From: Megaustenia siamemsis
Lineage: Eukaryota > Mollusca > Gastropoda > Stylommatophora > Ariophantidae
Assembly: GCA_032433765.1 (NCBI GenBank)
Contig: JAVIAB010000102.1
Span: 9,942,491-10,006,490, forward strand
Direction of reading: 5' to 3'
Length of the DNA stretch: 64,000 bases
In this document: positions 20,373 to 31,589 of the stretch, piece after piece
Layout of the letters: every line of letters starts with the position of its first letter
Position numbering within the stretch: the first letter of the stretch is position 1
Notes under the pieces: generated by a model
What the model saw: the letters and a program-made list of their open reading frames with translations, nothing else
Told to the model about the DNA's origin: nothing
Databases searched by the model: none
Position numbers and translations under genes: made by a program

Positions 20373-20570
20373 GAACAAGAAATGGAAGCCAGAAATGAAG
20401 AAAAACGTCGACGTCATCGATCATCTTCTGTCAGCTTTGTAGACTCCAATACTAGACATGACAGGTCATATATTGATGATGATGATGGCAGCCCTGAGGT
20501 GGGGCGCCACGGTTGTTGGGAAATGTTAGAACAGGGTTTTCATATTGACGAATCCAGATATATGTTCTAG
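20373..20570 (+). CDS. USP38: USP35/USP38-like deubiquitinase, C-terminal exon
   Basis: Acceptor ATCTTGCAG ends at 20372, phase 0. The exon encodes EQEMEARNEEKRRRHRSS, an acidic patch YIDDDDGSPE and an aromatic C terminus ending ESRYMF, stop 20568-20570. USP38 also has a charged EQE helix followed by a low-complexity stretch and a short aromatic end, so this is a plausible true terminus. An alternative is splicing at GAG|GTGGGG near 20497 to an unseen exon, but the conserved-looking end makes that less likely. Downstream sequence is 3' UTR or intergenic and holds SINE and LINE insertions. Confidence 0.85.
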   Translation, partial: EQEMEARNEEKRRRHRSSSVSFVDSNTRHDRSYIDDDDGSPEVGRHGCWEMLEQGFHIDESRYMF

Positions 20571-20604
20571 AACAAAGGGATTTAATTTTGTTTATGGATA
20601 TATC

Positions 20605-20710
20605 TTGGGGCGGCGTTAGCTCAGTGGTTAGTGAACTGAACAACAAAGGACAAGGGAATGAGTTCAATCCTGATCAACAGCTTTCAGAGTTCACAGGTCC
20701 TTAAATGAGT
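20605..20710 (+). mobile_element. SINE-1 head fragment
   Basis: A box TAGCTCAGTGG near 20618 and a degenerate B box (AGTTCAATCCT). The SINE body stops at the LINE B insertion. Confidence 0.75.
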
Positions 20711-21082
20711 CATCATCATCGAGTGCCCTCTCCGCATCGAAGGTTGGCTACCATGGAGCGCCACTCCACTCTGTCTCTTGCTTTGATGGTGCAGATTGCC
20801 ATAGGCTGACTTGTCCATCTTTTGATGTTACTCGTCCATGTTAGTCTTGGTCTGCCTCTGCCTCTTTTACGTTGTATTTTCCCTTCTAATATTACTTTTA
20901 TTAGACTGTTGTGTCTTTTAACATGACCAAAAAATTTCATTTGTTTTGTTCTAATTGTGTTTAGTAGTTCTCTTTTCATTTTTAGTTGTTTTAAAACTTC
21001 TTCGTTTGTTTCCTTTTCTTTCCATCTAATTCTACCTATTCTTCTATAAATCCACATTTCAAAGGCTTCAATTTTATGTTCT
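20711..21082 (-). mobile_element. LINE family B, 5'-truncated, with target-site duplication
   Basis: A 372-bp insertion flanked by the perfect 10-bp repeat TTAAATGAGT (20701-20710 and 21083-21092). The minus strand encodes MWIYRRIGRIRWKEKE, GHVKRHNSLIKVIL and the KRGRGRPRLTW tail without a stop until the natural end, so it is a young copy. It probably lies in the USP 3' UTR. Confidence 0.88.
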
Positions 21083-21277
21083 TTAAATGAGTAGTGTATT
21101 AAAATGGTGTTAGAGGGTGAGGTTTACCATCTAGCTCATGCAAACCTTCGCGAGGCTACCCAGCCCCTCCATTTTACTATTCTACTCTATAAACAAAAAT
21201 TACTATTACAATTTTGCTTTACTCAACTTTACTCAAATTTGTGTTATATATGCCAAAAATCTCTAAAAATTAAAAAA

Positions 21278-21283
21278 AATAAA
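21278..21283 (+). terminator. Possible poly(A) signal for the USP gene
   Basis: AATAAA about 710 nt after the stop codon, the first canonical hexamer I see there. The assignment is tentative because TE insertions intervene. Confidence 0.3.
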
Positions 21284-21299
21284 TGTTTATAATAATACA

Positions 21300-21720
21300 A
21301 CTTTAGTTATAGTTAGTCGAAGGCCCGGTATCACTGCAAAAGAATGAAAATCCATAACTGTTCAACCGCCCGTTCCAGTGGAATCATCCGAATTAAAACT
21401 CATCTCATTGAAGGATCCAAACAAAGAAAGGCAACTGCAATTTCATTATATAAGCTACAGCACACGCCAAACGGGAACGAGAGTGAACTTATCTGAACTA
21501 TCCGTCGTCATAAGATATCATCATTCATCATAAGCAATATAAATATAGAAACACAATCCAGATGAAAAGCATAGGTCAAGGTGTGCACAGAGTACTAAAC
21601 TCAGTAGCTCTTGTACCCAGCCGGACTTGGGATATGAGGAAACTGCAACAAGGAATACTTTTTCAGACAGTGCCTCAACGGTTCCTTTTGCCTATCCAAC
21701 ATTATGACCCCGGAATCCAA
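21300..21720 (+). mobile_element. Element Z copy 2
   Basis: Same landmarks as the copy at 10700: 'agtcgaaggcccggtatcac', 'cattgaaggatcc', 'acacgccaaacg', 'ccagccggacttggg'. Moderately diverged. Confidence 0.75.
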
Positions 21721-22430
21721 TAATAAAATTGTTCAATTTGATATTTAAATCTGTAATTATTTCAAAACAGATGTCAAGTGTTGTATACATGTAACTACAT
21801 TCAGCAGAAGTGCGACTAAGACGATGTATACTGCAACTAAATGTCACTGTGCATGTCTTACTATCAAAGGGAATTCCCCTTCCTTTGGTTTACATTGATT
21901 TTCACTGATCTCTATCTTTAAAGTTATTTTTAATTTCAAAATTAAAGACTTAACAAGCGATGAAAACTTATTAAACAGACAAAACAGTCCGCATTTCTGC
22001 AATAAGATGGTCTCCCCTGATTGACCACACATATTTTAAGGTGTCAACTGTTTTAGTTTTTGTGCACTTAACTCTTTCAGCATCGAAGGCTTTTATCAAT
22101 GCAACGGAAGAAATTTCAGAGCCAAAATTTTTCATGGTTTTAAATATCAATCTACATATTTATATTTATCTAATACCTAACATGTTATGAATAAATTTTT
22201 AGATAATTGAACAAAGAATTAGATTTCGCCAAGATGATACATGACATGTAAAAAGAATCTCATTTGATGGATAGTTCACATTAATCAAATTGAGAGTGAC
22301 GCACTGTGCGGCTAAACGTACATGACCGAAGTCAGCATGACGTACAGTTCGTCGAAACGTAGGGGAAGCGTTTAATTTTATTTTTCTCAACAAGGATTAA
22401 GGTTAGGTTTAGGGTGTTCCTATCAAGTAG
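21721..22430. other. Intergenic, no feature recognised
   Basis: AT-rich, with no convincing ORF, splice-flanked coding block or repeat with landmarks seen elsewhere in the window. Confidence 0.5.
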
Positions 22431-22432
22431 AA

Positions 22433-23045
22433 CAATATTAAAACACTTAATGAATTTAAATATCTGGGAACAATGTTAACTTCAGATGGTAGATGTACAA
22501 CAGAGGCGAGATGCAGAATGGCTCAGGTAAAAGCAGTTTTCCAGAAAAATGAGGAAGATGCTGTGCAATCTATTTTTTGACAATAGAAACAAGAAAAAGA
22601 GTTCTTAAATGTTATGTAGTGTAAGTCTTAACATGTGGATGTGAATCATGGACAATAGGGCAACAGACAAGAAAATCACTGGAGGCTGTAGAAATGTGGT
22701 TTTACAGAAGAATGTTTGAGAATACCATGGACAGCTAAGAAGAGTAATGAAAGCGTTCTGAAAGAGGCCAAAGCAAAAAGAGAGCTAATTTCCAATGTTA
22801 GGAAGAAACAATCATCATTTTTGGTTATGTAATGAGAAGAAGAGAACAGCTGGAATATATATTGTAACAACTGAGAAAATTGAGGGACGAAGAGATAGAG
22901 GGAAGCAAAAAGAAAAGATACCAGACAGCTTAAGGGAATGGCTTGGCAGAAGGTCAACAACAGAAATGATAAAAAAAACTGTCAAAATCGAAAGTTGTGG
23001 AGAGACATGATCACCTATGCCAGAAGGTTTTTACTTGATGATGAT
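22433..23045 (+). mobile_element. LINE family A, 3' fragment
   Basis: Plus-strand family A tail from 'gaatttaaatatctggga' to the stop context 'acttgatgatgatga', with scattered indels that break the frame. Confidence 0.8.
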
Positions 23046-23269
23046 GAAAACAGGGATCTTCTAATAATAGATTAGAAAATGACAGAATAAAGTGCAAAGG
23101 GACTTTACTCCGAACAGAAATAATTTAGAACGCTAAACTAGTAAATAACCAAACAGTCCTTTATTACCAAAAAAGTATAAAAGGTTAGTAACTCTGATTC
23201 TATACTCGTAACAATATCTCCCCTCTCTTAAACAAAAAATGTATCCATACTACATAAATGGATATAAGT

Positions 23270-23412
23270 TTTTTTTCCTCGGAGAATTAAGCGGTACAGA
23301 CGTAGTACTGACCACATTACCCCAAACAATAATGTGTCAAAGGTGTACAAAAAATATGGTCTCCAAAGCCATATTCCTTATACGCCATATGGCGTGACGG
23401 GGGCTCTTTATT
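23270..23412 (+). mobile_element. SINE-1, 5'-truncated
   Basis: Body and tail only: 'accacattaccccaaac', then 'cgccatatggcgtgacggg'. The terminal palindrome carries a changed loop (ATAT instead of CTT). Confidence 0.75.
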
Positions 23413-23454
23413 TACTCCTTATGGTTATTCTTTATTAGATTTTGTATTCATGGT

Positions 23455-23880
23455 TGTCTGGAATATATTTATTTATAACCTGTGAATTAATCTATTTATT
23501 TATAACTTGTGAATGAATATATTTATTTATAACTTGTGAATGAATATATTTATTTATAACTTGTGAGTGAATAATTTATTTATAACTTGTGAATGAATAT
23601 ATTTATATATAACTTGTGAATGAATATATTTATATATAACTTGTGAGTGAATATATTTATTTATAACTTGTGAATGAATATATTTATTTATAACTTGTGA
23701 GTGAATAATTTATTTATAACTTGTGAATGAATATATTTATTTATAACTTGTGAGTGAATATATTTATTTATAACTTGTGAATGAATATATTTATTTATAA
23801 CTTGTGAATGAATAATTATTTTGAATTATAATTTTTGAATGAATGAATGAATGATTAAACATATTTATTTATAACTTGTG
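23455..23880 (+). repeat. 25-27 bp AT-rich minisatellite
   Basis: About 15 units of 'gaatatatttatttataac' plus 'ttgtgaat', degenerating to 24000. Confidence 0.9.
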
Positions 23881-24004
23881 AAAGAATAAATGAATAAATA
23901 TATTTTGTATAACTTGTCACTGAAAAGATTGTTTACAACTTGCGAATATATTAATATAATTATTTATATTTTGTGAATGAAGGAATATATTTATTTATAA
24001 TTTG

Positions 24005-24480
24005 CGGATGTATATTGTTAGATCTGTTGCTAAGACATCCAAACATTTCTATGCCAGCTAAACAACAAATTATAAATAGCATTTACATAACAACTTTGTG
24101 TTATGAAAGTCAAACATGGACCCTTTCTAAATCACAATTAAGAAAGATCAATACATGTGAGATGCGATGCTTGAGAAAAGTAACAAACAACACAAGAAGA
24201 GATAGAATACCAAATGAAACCATAAGAAAAATGGTAGGAACAAAACCCTGCCAAGAATATATAGAACAACAACAACTTAAATGGTTTGGCCACCTGGTCA
24301 GAATGAATCCTCACCAATCACCATCAAGGGCGTTCTTCTCGAGAATGCATGGAAAAAGACCAAGAGGAAGACCCAGAAGAAGATGGATAGATGCAGTGAC
24401 AGAGACAAGTAACAACAAAGGAAAATCATTAATCCAGACAGTTCGAGCAGCTCAAGAACGACAAATTATATAAACCACGA
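24005..24480 (+). mobile_element. LINE family E, 3' ORF end
   Basis: An open stretch to 24473 encodes MPAKQQIINSIYITTLCYES, QTWTLSKSQLRKINTCEMR, RKVTNNTRRDRIPNETIRKM, QLKWFGHLVRM, RGRPRRRWIDAV and IQTVRAAQERQII with its stop. It is the C-terminal tail of a non-LTR retrotransposon. Its last 100 bases begin the 135-bp array that follows. Confidence 0.8.
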
Positions 24481-25445
24481 CACCTTTTAGGTATCAGTGA
24501 AAAGAGAAAATAAGAAGATGGATAGATGCAGTGACAGAGACATGTAACAACAAAGGAAAATCATTAATCCAGACAGTTCGAGCAGCTCAAGAACGACAAA
24601 TTATATAAACCACGACACCTTTTAGGTATCAGTGAAAAGAGAAAATAAGAAGATGGATAGATGCAGTGATAGAGACATGTAACAACAAAGGAAAATCATT
24701 AATCCAGACAGTTCGAGCAGCTCAAGAACGACAAATGATATAAACCACGACACCTTTTAGGTATCAGTGAAAAGAGAAAATAAGAAGATGGATAGATGCA
24801 GTGACAGAGACATGTAACAACAAAGGAAACTCATTAATCCAGACAGTTCGAGCAGCTCAAGAACGACAAATGATATAAATCACGACACCTTTAAGGTATC
24901 AGTGAAAAGAGAAAAGTAGAAGATGAATAGATGCAGTGACAGAGACATGTAACAACAAAGGAAACTCATTAATCCAGACAGTTCGAGCAGCTCAAGAACG
25001 ACAAATGATATAAACCACGACACCTTTAAGGTATCAGTGAAAAGAGAAAAGAAAAAGATGGATAGATGCAGTGACAGAGACATGTAACAACAAAGGAAAA
25101 TCATTAATCCAGACAGTTCGAGCAGCTCAAGAACGACAAATGATATAAACCACGACACCTTTAAGGTATCAGTGAAAAGAGAAAAGAAAAAGATGGATAG
25201 ATGCAGTGACAGAGACATGTAACAACAAAGGAAAATCATTAATCCAGACAGTTCGAGCAGCTCAAGAACGACAAATGATATAAATCACGACACCTTTAAG
25301 GTATCAGTGAAAGAGAAAAGAAGATGGATAGATGCAGTGACAGAGACATGTAACAACAAAGGAAAATCATTAATCCAGACAGTTCGAGCAGCTCAAGAAT
25401 GACAAATGATATAAACCACGACACCTTTAAGTTATCAGTGAAAAG
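24481..25445 (+). repeat. 135-bp tandem array of the LINE E 3' end
   Basis: Seven further units, each carrying the final 45 or so codons of LINE E, its stop and the 3' UTR 'accacgacacctttnagg'. 135 is a multiple of three, so long open frames arise by chance on the minus strand. Confidence 0.93.
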
Positions 25446-25619
25446 AGAAAAAAAAAGAAGAAAGAAGATCTTGTTAGATCTGTTATCCACGGATGTAATA
25501 GATACAATTATTTTTTGCATGCGGATACATCTTGTTAGGTCAGTTATCCATGAGTGCAAGGGATCTATTTTATATAGCTTGAAGATGTATAAAAATAATA
25601 TTGGAAGGGAAAATACAGG

Positions 25620-25735
25620 GTAATAGAGGCAGAGGCAAAATAAGGATATCAAAAGCAAGAGGAGCATTTGTTGCACTGGGAAACATATGGAAGTACAAAG
25701 AAATTAGGTTAAATACAAAAATAAAAGGTGATAAA
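25620..25735 (+). mobile_element. LINE fragment, unlabelled family
   Basis: Encodes KIRISKARGAFVALGNIWKY, a motif ('KAR.AF..L..IW') found in the thumb/linker after non-LTR reverse transcriptases. A very short remnant. Confidence 0.55.
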
Positions 25736-25754
25736 TCACGGGTGATTTTGGAAT

Positions 25755-27425
25755 AGAAATAATAACAAAAATATTGAATGATATCTACAACAGCGGATAT
25801 ATACCAGACGACATGCTCAAATCAATATTCATAGTCCTACCAAAGAAATCGGGTGCGATTGAATGCGATGATCATCGCACAATAAGCCTTATGAGTCATA
25901 TGACCAAGATATTACTAAGAATCATCATGCGAAGAGTGCGAAGCAAAATCAGTTCAGAAATTAGCGATGAACAGTGTGGTTTTGTTAGAGATAAAGGAAC
26001 GAAGTAAAAAAAAAGTAAAGTACCCCCGTCACGCCAAGTGGCGTATATGGAAATATGGTGTCAGTGACCTTATATTTTACAGACCTTCAGCACATGATTT
26101 TTGGGGTAATGTGGTCGGTATTACGCCCGTTCTGCTTTACTTTCCAAGAAAAAAATCCGGTACCCATTTAAGGCTGGGTGAACCCGGAGCCGTCGGTTGG
26201 GATCGAACCCTACCCCTTGTTCTTTGTAGTCCAGTTCACTAACCACTGAGCTATCGCGGGTCCTTATAGGAACAAGCAATGCCATTTATATCATAAGATC
26301 TTTAGTAGAAAGAGCCAAAGAGGTGAAAACAGATCTATACCTATGTTTCATAGATTATACCAAAGCATTTGACAAAGTAAAGCATCAAGAAATAATCAGA
26401 ATTTTAGAAAGCATAAACGTACGCAGCAAAGATCTAAGAATAATAAAGAACATGTACTGGCAACAAACAGCGGCCATAATAACTGGAAACCAATTGGGAA
26501 TGTTTCAACAAATAAAACAGGGTGTTAGACAAGGTTGTGTGCTGTCACCAGATTTGTTTAATATTTATAGTGAGATTATTTTAAGATCCATAAGGGGCAT
26601 GCCTGGAATAACAATTGGAGGTCATAATATAAATTATCTAAGGTATGCTGATGATACAGTATTAATCGCTAAGAGTGAAAATGAGTTACAAGAAATGTTG
26701 GACATTATAGTGAAAGAAAGCAAAAATAAAGGACTCAGCCTTAATAGCAAAAAGACAGAAGTAATGGTAACAACAAAGAAAAAGACATCACCTCAGTGCA
26801 GAAGAAAGACAAGTGGAACAATATTAAAACAGGAATTAAAATGAATTTAAATATTTGGGTGTTAACCTCAGACGGAAGAGGTGAGATGCAGAATGGCTCA
26901 GGCAAAAGCAGCTTTCCAGAAAATTAGGAAGATACTATGCAATCCGTTTTTGACAATAGAAACAAGAAACAGAGTTCTTAAATGTTATGTAGAGCAAGTC
27001 TTAACATATGGATGTGAATCATGGACAATAGGACAACAGACAAGAAAATCACTCGAATCTGTAGAAATGTGGTTTTACAGAAGAATGTTGAGAATACAAT
27101 GGACAGCTAAGAAGAGTAATGAAAATGTTATGAAAGAGGCCAAAGCAAAAAGAAAGCTAATTTCCACTATTTGGAAGAAACAATCATCATTTTTTGGCCA
27201 TGTAATGAGAAGAGAACAACTGGAATATATTGTAATAACTGGAAAAATTATTGAGGGACGAAGAGATAGAGGGAAGCAAAGAGAGAAATTACCAGACAGC
27301 TTAAGAGAATGGCTTGGCAGAAGGTCAACAACAGAAATGATAAATGATAACGAACTGTCGAGATCGAAAGCTGTGGAGAGACATGATCACCTACGCCAGT
27401 AGGTCAGGTACTTGATGATGATGAC
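25755..27425 (+). mobile_element. LINE family A with reverse transcriptase, SINE-interrupted
   Basis: The longest LINE A copy. 25770-26000 encodes the RT fingers (NDIYNSGYIPDDMLKSIFIV, LPKKSGAIECDDHRTISLM). 26323-26844 encodes the palm: FIDYTKAFDKV, QGVRQGCVLSPDLFNIYSE and the catalytic YADDTVLIA. 26881-27402 is the C-terminal tail (GCESWTIGQQTRKSLESVE, FFGHVMRREQLEY, REWLGRRSTTEM). A SINE-1 sits between fingers and palm, and a frameshift at about 26845 separates palm and tail. Catalytic residues are intact but the element cannot be active. The upstream endonuclease is missing. Confidence 0.88.
26006..26268 (-). mobile_element. SINE-1 inserted in LINE A reverse transcriptase
   Basis: Complete minus-strand SINE-1: T-rich tail side at 26006, intact B box, A box and GGACCCGCGATAGC-like head near 26262. 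Flanks read aaGGAACgAAG and taGGAACAAGc, an imperfect target-site duplication. It interrupts the codons for the conserved segment before the RT palm. Confidence 0.88.
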
Positions 27426-27439
27426 TAAAATAAAAATTT

Positions 27440-27880
27440 TCATTCCAATGTTAAGTCAGTTCTGTTATATGGCTGTGAAACATGGAGAACAACAGAATTG
27501 ACAATCATGAAGATACATAATTTCATTAATGAATGCTTACGCAGAATAAAAAGATGGAAATGGCAGGAAAAAAATCCCTAACATAGAATTATGGAAATGT
27601 ACCAGTCAAATACCAGTGGATAAAGAGATACAGCGAAGACGATGGCACTGGATAGGACACACACGCATGGAAGCCAACTGAGGGTATTACATGACAGGCG
27701 CTTTTTTGGAATCCCCATAGGAAAACAAAAATATTCTCGGAGAAGACAAATGGAAACAGAGATGAAGATGATGGAGAAGACATGGAATGATATTAAAAGA
27801 ATGGCAAGAAACAGAACGGCTTGAATAGTGTTTGTTGAAGACATATGCTCCACAAGCAGTTGAAAGAAAGATGAAAAAGA
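27440..27880 (+). mobile_element. LINE family F, 3' portion
   Basis: Parallels 6395-6790: ELTIMKIHNFINECLRRIK, then the cognate of RRRWHWIGHT and the KTWNDIKRMARNRTA end, with an early stop replacing the Trp codon (gcttgaata). It follows LINE A directly. Confidence 0.75.
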
Positions 27881-27949
27881 CCCATAGATGTCATTGATTG
27901 TCATTTACTTTAATTAGTCAATCAATAAACAAATGAAAGCTATGAGACC

Positions 27950-28830
27950 TCCGTTCATCATCATCATAATGTGCCATACCGGTTGGCGTTGGCGATCATG
28001 TCCTTCTACAAACTTCTAACTACATCGTATCAGTTCTGTTATTGACTGTTTTCCATGCCGTGACACCAAGCTATCCAGTATTTTCTCTCTTTGTCGTCCG
28101 CAATCACTCTTTCCCTGTATTTTGACAGTTGTAACCAAATATTCCAACTTTCCTTTTCTCATGATGTGCCCGAAAAATGTTGATTGTTTCTTTCTGATAT
28201 CTTTTAGGAGTTCCCCTTTTTGTGTTGGCCTCTTTAAGAATTCCCTCGTTGGTCTTTTTAGTTGTCCAGGGAACTCTCAACATTATTCTGATAAATCCGA
28301 TCTCTGTGGCCTCTAATCATCTTTTCATTTCTTTGTAACGGTCCATGATTCGCTTCCTTAGGTCAGAATTGGATCTATAAAGCACAGATCAAGTCTCTTT
28401 ATCACTTCTATTGACATAGATTTGTTGCATAATATTAAAAAAAAATATTCTGAAATATTGTTTTGGCGGGAGATATTCTGCTTTTTATTTCCGTGGTGCG
28501 TATTCCATCTGTTATTATTATTGTGCCCAAGTATTTGACGCGTTGCACTTGTTTGAGATTTGTCTCGTTTATTTTTATGGTGCATGATGGTGATGATTGT
28601 TTCTTTGATATGACCATTACTTCTGTTTTCTTACCATTCAGACTGAGACCTTTCTTGTTGCTTTCTTTTACTATTATGCCTCTCATTTCTTGTAGTTCAT
28701 ACACTGTCTCTGCTATTAAGACTGTGTCCTCCGCATTTCGCAATTTATTTATGTTGTGACCGTTGACTTCAATTCCTTCTATATCTACTATTAATCTCAT
28801 AATATTTTTGTAGTAACGTGAAATGAAATC
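27950..28830 (-). mobile_element. LINE family C, with degenerate RT box
   Basis: The minus strand covers the tail (MKR..., FRAHHEK...) and, at 28435-28800, the end of the RT domain: NGHNINKLRNAEDTVLIAET and KKGLSLNGKKTEVMVISKK. The catalytic box reads NAEDT instead of YADDT, so two key residues are lost. 3' end at 'catcatcataatgtgcc'. Confidence 0.78.
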
Positions 28831-28884
28831 CGGTGACAGAACATATTTTCCTGCCCTGCTTTGTACATAGTGAAGAAATTGGTC

Positions 28885-29215
28885 TATTTCTTAATGTTAA
28901 TTATCCACCTATATCACTGTCATTTTCCTGTCCAGCTGGTACATATTGACAGAATATGTGGTCCATTTCCTTGACGATAATCTCCCACACATACCACTGT
29001 CATTTTCCTGTCCTGCTAGTACACATTGACAGAATATGTGGTCCATTTCCTTGACGATAATCTCCCACATATACCACTGTCATTTTCCTGTCCTGCTGGT
29101 ACATATTGACAGAATATGTGGTCCATTGCCTTGACGATAATCTCCCACATATACCACTGTCATTTTCCTGTCCTGCTAGTACATATTGAAAGAGTGTGTG
29201 GTCCATTTCTTTGAT
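28885..29215 (-). repeat. 80-bp tandem repeat
   Basis: Four units with 'cattttcctgtcctgctggt', 'acatattgacagaatatgtg' and 'gataatctcccacatatacc'. No relation to other repeats seen. Confidence 0.9.
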
Positions 29216-29429
29216 GATAATTTACTGATACAATATGTCACATTTGGTCATTTTATTACTTCTTACTAAACACTGTTCCAACCATCTGTGACTCTCTTGT
29301 ACCTTCTGGTAGACTTACAAGCCACTATCGACCACTCCGTGTCTCCCACCTGTCATCATCATCACCATATTGTAATTTATTTATTTCTGCTCTCACAAGC
29401 TGAAGTGGTCAATCATTTTGGTTTTGCTC

Positions 29430-29692
29430 CTACACATCTATCATCAACACATCTATCATCAACACATATATCATCAACACATCTATCATCAACACATCTA
29501 TCATCAACACATCTATCATCAACACATCTATCATCAACACATCTATCATCAACACTTCTATCATCAACACATCTATTATCCACACATCTATCATCAACAC
29601 ATCTATCATCAACACATCTATCATCCATACATCTATCATCAACACATCTATCATCAACACATCTATCATCAACACATCTATCATCAACACAT
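29430..29692. repeat. 15-bp minisatellite (CATCAACACATCTAT)n
   Basis: About 17 near-perfect units. 15 is a multiple of three, so several frames stay open on both strands without implying a protein. Confidence 0.95.
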
Positions 29693-29699
29693 CTAATCA

Positions 29700-30240
29700 C
29701 ATGACCTGGATCTGTTTTGTTGCAGAACACTCCAGATTGTAATTTTTTTCTCTTTTTGTGCTTACTACATATGCGCCTGTTCAAATCTATTCGCAAGTCA
29801 TTACATTTGTTATCACAAAGGGTCACAGTACTGACGAGAAATGCAAGTTCGTATCCCTTGAGACGAAAGTGATGCTGATAGAGAAAGTGAACACAAATTT
29901 GTAACCAAAAGCAAAAATAAGCAGGGAACATATTTCCTCAAGCACTCGACAAACAATCCTGAAATACAGAAACAACATTGTAATGATGGCTATCTGCATC
30001 AAGCCCACCTTATGTTTGAATCCTTTCACCCCCATCTTTACCCTGAATCTGCCCTCCAACGAGTTCTCCCTGTTACCATCACCCACGATCTTACACCACG
30101 GCTCGTCCACCTTCTTAAAGAACTGTCCTCTCCTTTACCCACAACCCTCACAATCTGTCTACAGTCTGGATTTTAAAACGACACAAACCTATCCCCTACT
30201 CCGATCATACCACTCGTCTTCTATTCTCTGATATTCTCCC
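29700..30240. other. Intergenic, no feature recognised
   Basis: Mixed composition, C-rich near 30230-30260. Open frames are short and motif-free. Confidence 0.45.
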
Positions 30241-30261
30241 CTCCCCACCCCCCACCCACCA

Positions 30262-30985
30262 CAATTTGTGGCTTTTAATCATGAAAGGAACCTTATTCCC
30301 GATTTTTATAAAATTCTAGAAGGTATCAAAGATACAGTCATCTATATAGACGGATCCGTAATACCACACCAAAGGAGTGCATGGGCGTTTACAGCACGCT
30401 CGGCAGGCAGAAATGTCGAAGAAGACAGTGGTGCATACGTTTTGACCACTAGTAGCATGACGATTGAGGTGATCGCAGTGTCCAATGCATTCTTCTGGTT
30501 AGAGTCACATGACTACACCCACACCTCTATACTGAGTGATTCGATGAGCATGATAAGAAAAGTGGAGGCGGGCTCTGTACACAGATAAGGGTAGAGTCAT
30601 TGCAGAAGTCAAAAATACGTAATCACCCTTGTCTACTTCCCTGGACACGCTGGAGTATGGGGAAATGAAAGAGCGGACAGGTTGGCTAGCTGCGCTGTCG
30701 TTGAAGACGGTCAACCAATAGACTGGACGGGCATTATCAATGCCCTTCGAGATGTAGGAAAGGCACATAACTTCGACAACCATGAGTCTACGTCACTCCT
30801 TCGAATGAAAGAGATAGGAGTTAAGATGGGCACAGCCAGAAAAGAGAAACTTAGTGGATGTATAAGAGGACATGTCAATCAACACAGAACTGGAGTCGTC
30901 AGTCACTGGACACTGCGAGACTTGCTGAGGAGGGGATTTGAGCACCTTTGGTCATATTCGGAGTGCAATGATGATGACCCAGAAA
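30262..30985 (+). mobile_element. LINE family I, RNase H domain and C terminus
   Basis: Encodes an RNase H fold: YIDGSVIPHQRSAWAFTAR (first Asp), SSMTIEVIAVSNAFFWLE (Glu), ILSDSMSMIRKV (second Asp), then after a stop and frame change near 30586, VYFPGHAGVWGNERADRLA (His and last Asp). A basic C-terminal region follows (MGTARKEKLSGCIRGHVNQH). RNase H at the polymerase C terminus is typical of I-group non-LTR elements. All catalytic residues are present but the frame is broken, and the RT is absent. Confidence 0.8.
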
Positions 30986-31061
30986 TAACTCAAAAACTCA
31001 AGTCTAATCAATATTTTGTGCTTGTCATGTTTATTTCATTATATATAAATACATATATATC

Positions 31062-31102
31062 TGTGTGTGTGTGTATGTGTGTGTGTGTGTGTCTGTGTGT
31101 GT
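31062..31102. repeat. (TG)n microsatellite
   Basis: Alternating TG with a few interruptions. Confidence 0.9.
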
Positions 31103-31104
31103 GG

Positions 31105-31520
31105 TTATGGTTATGGAAGGCCCCGGTATCACTGAAAACGAATTAAAATCCATAATTGCACAACCACCCGTGCCAGTGGAATTATCCGAATTAATATATG
31201 TCTTCTCTCAAACAAAGAAAGGTAGCTGCAGTCCCCATCATAGCAATCTCTGCACACGCCAAAAGACATAAGGCGAAACCGCGCAGAAAGTGAACACAGC
31301 CAACTGTTCCCTGTCGTACGATATCATCATTCAACCTTTAACAATCGGAATATCGAAACATGATCAAAACGGATGAGACACACAGCTCACGGTGTGCACA
31401 GGACACTTAACTCAGTAGCTCCTGCAACAAGCCGGACTTGGAATATGAGAAAACTGCAACAAGGAACACTTTACAGACATAGCCTTTAATGGTTTCTGTC
31501 GACTATCCACCAAATTGATC
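31105..31520 (+). mobile_element. Element Z copy 3
   Basis: Landmarks 'ggaaggccccggtatcactg', 'cgtgccagtggaattatccg', 'acacgccaaaagacataagg', 'caagccggacttggaatatg'. Confidence 0.75.
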
Positions 31521-31589
31521 GGAAGTTCACGTCCTCCTGAAAATGATGATCGTCATATTTTTTTTTTTAATGTATAGCGCTTGATGATG

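Noticed and set aside
22199..22393. Short minus-strand open frame
   Set aside because: 64 codons, no motif, no splice signals; chance expectation.
24880..25676. Hydrophobic membrane-protein-like frames opposite LINE E repeats
   Set aside because: Antisense shadows of the LINE E array; A-rich sense strand gives Phe/Leu/Ser-rich antisense frames.
29413..29931. Long open frames over a CATCAACACATCTAT repeat on both strands
   Set aside because: A 15-bp period keeps most frames open; composition is purely repetitive.
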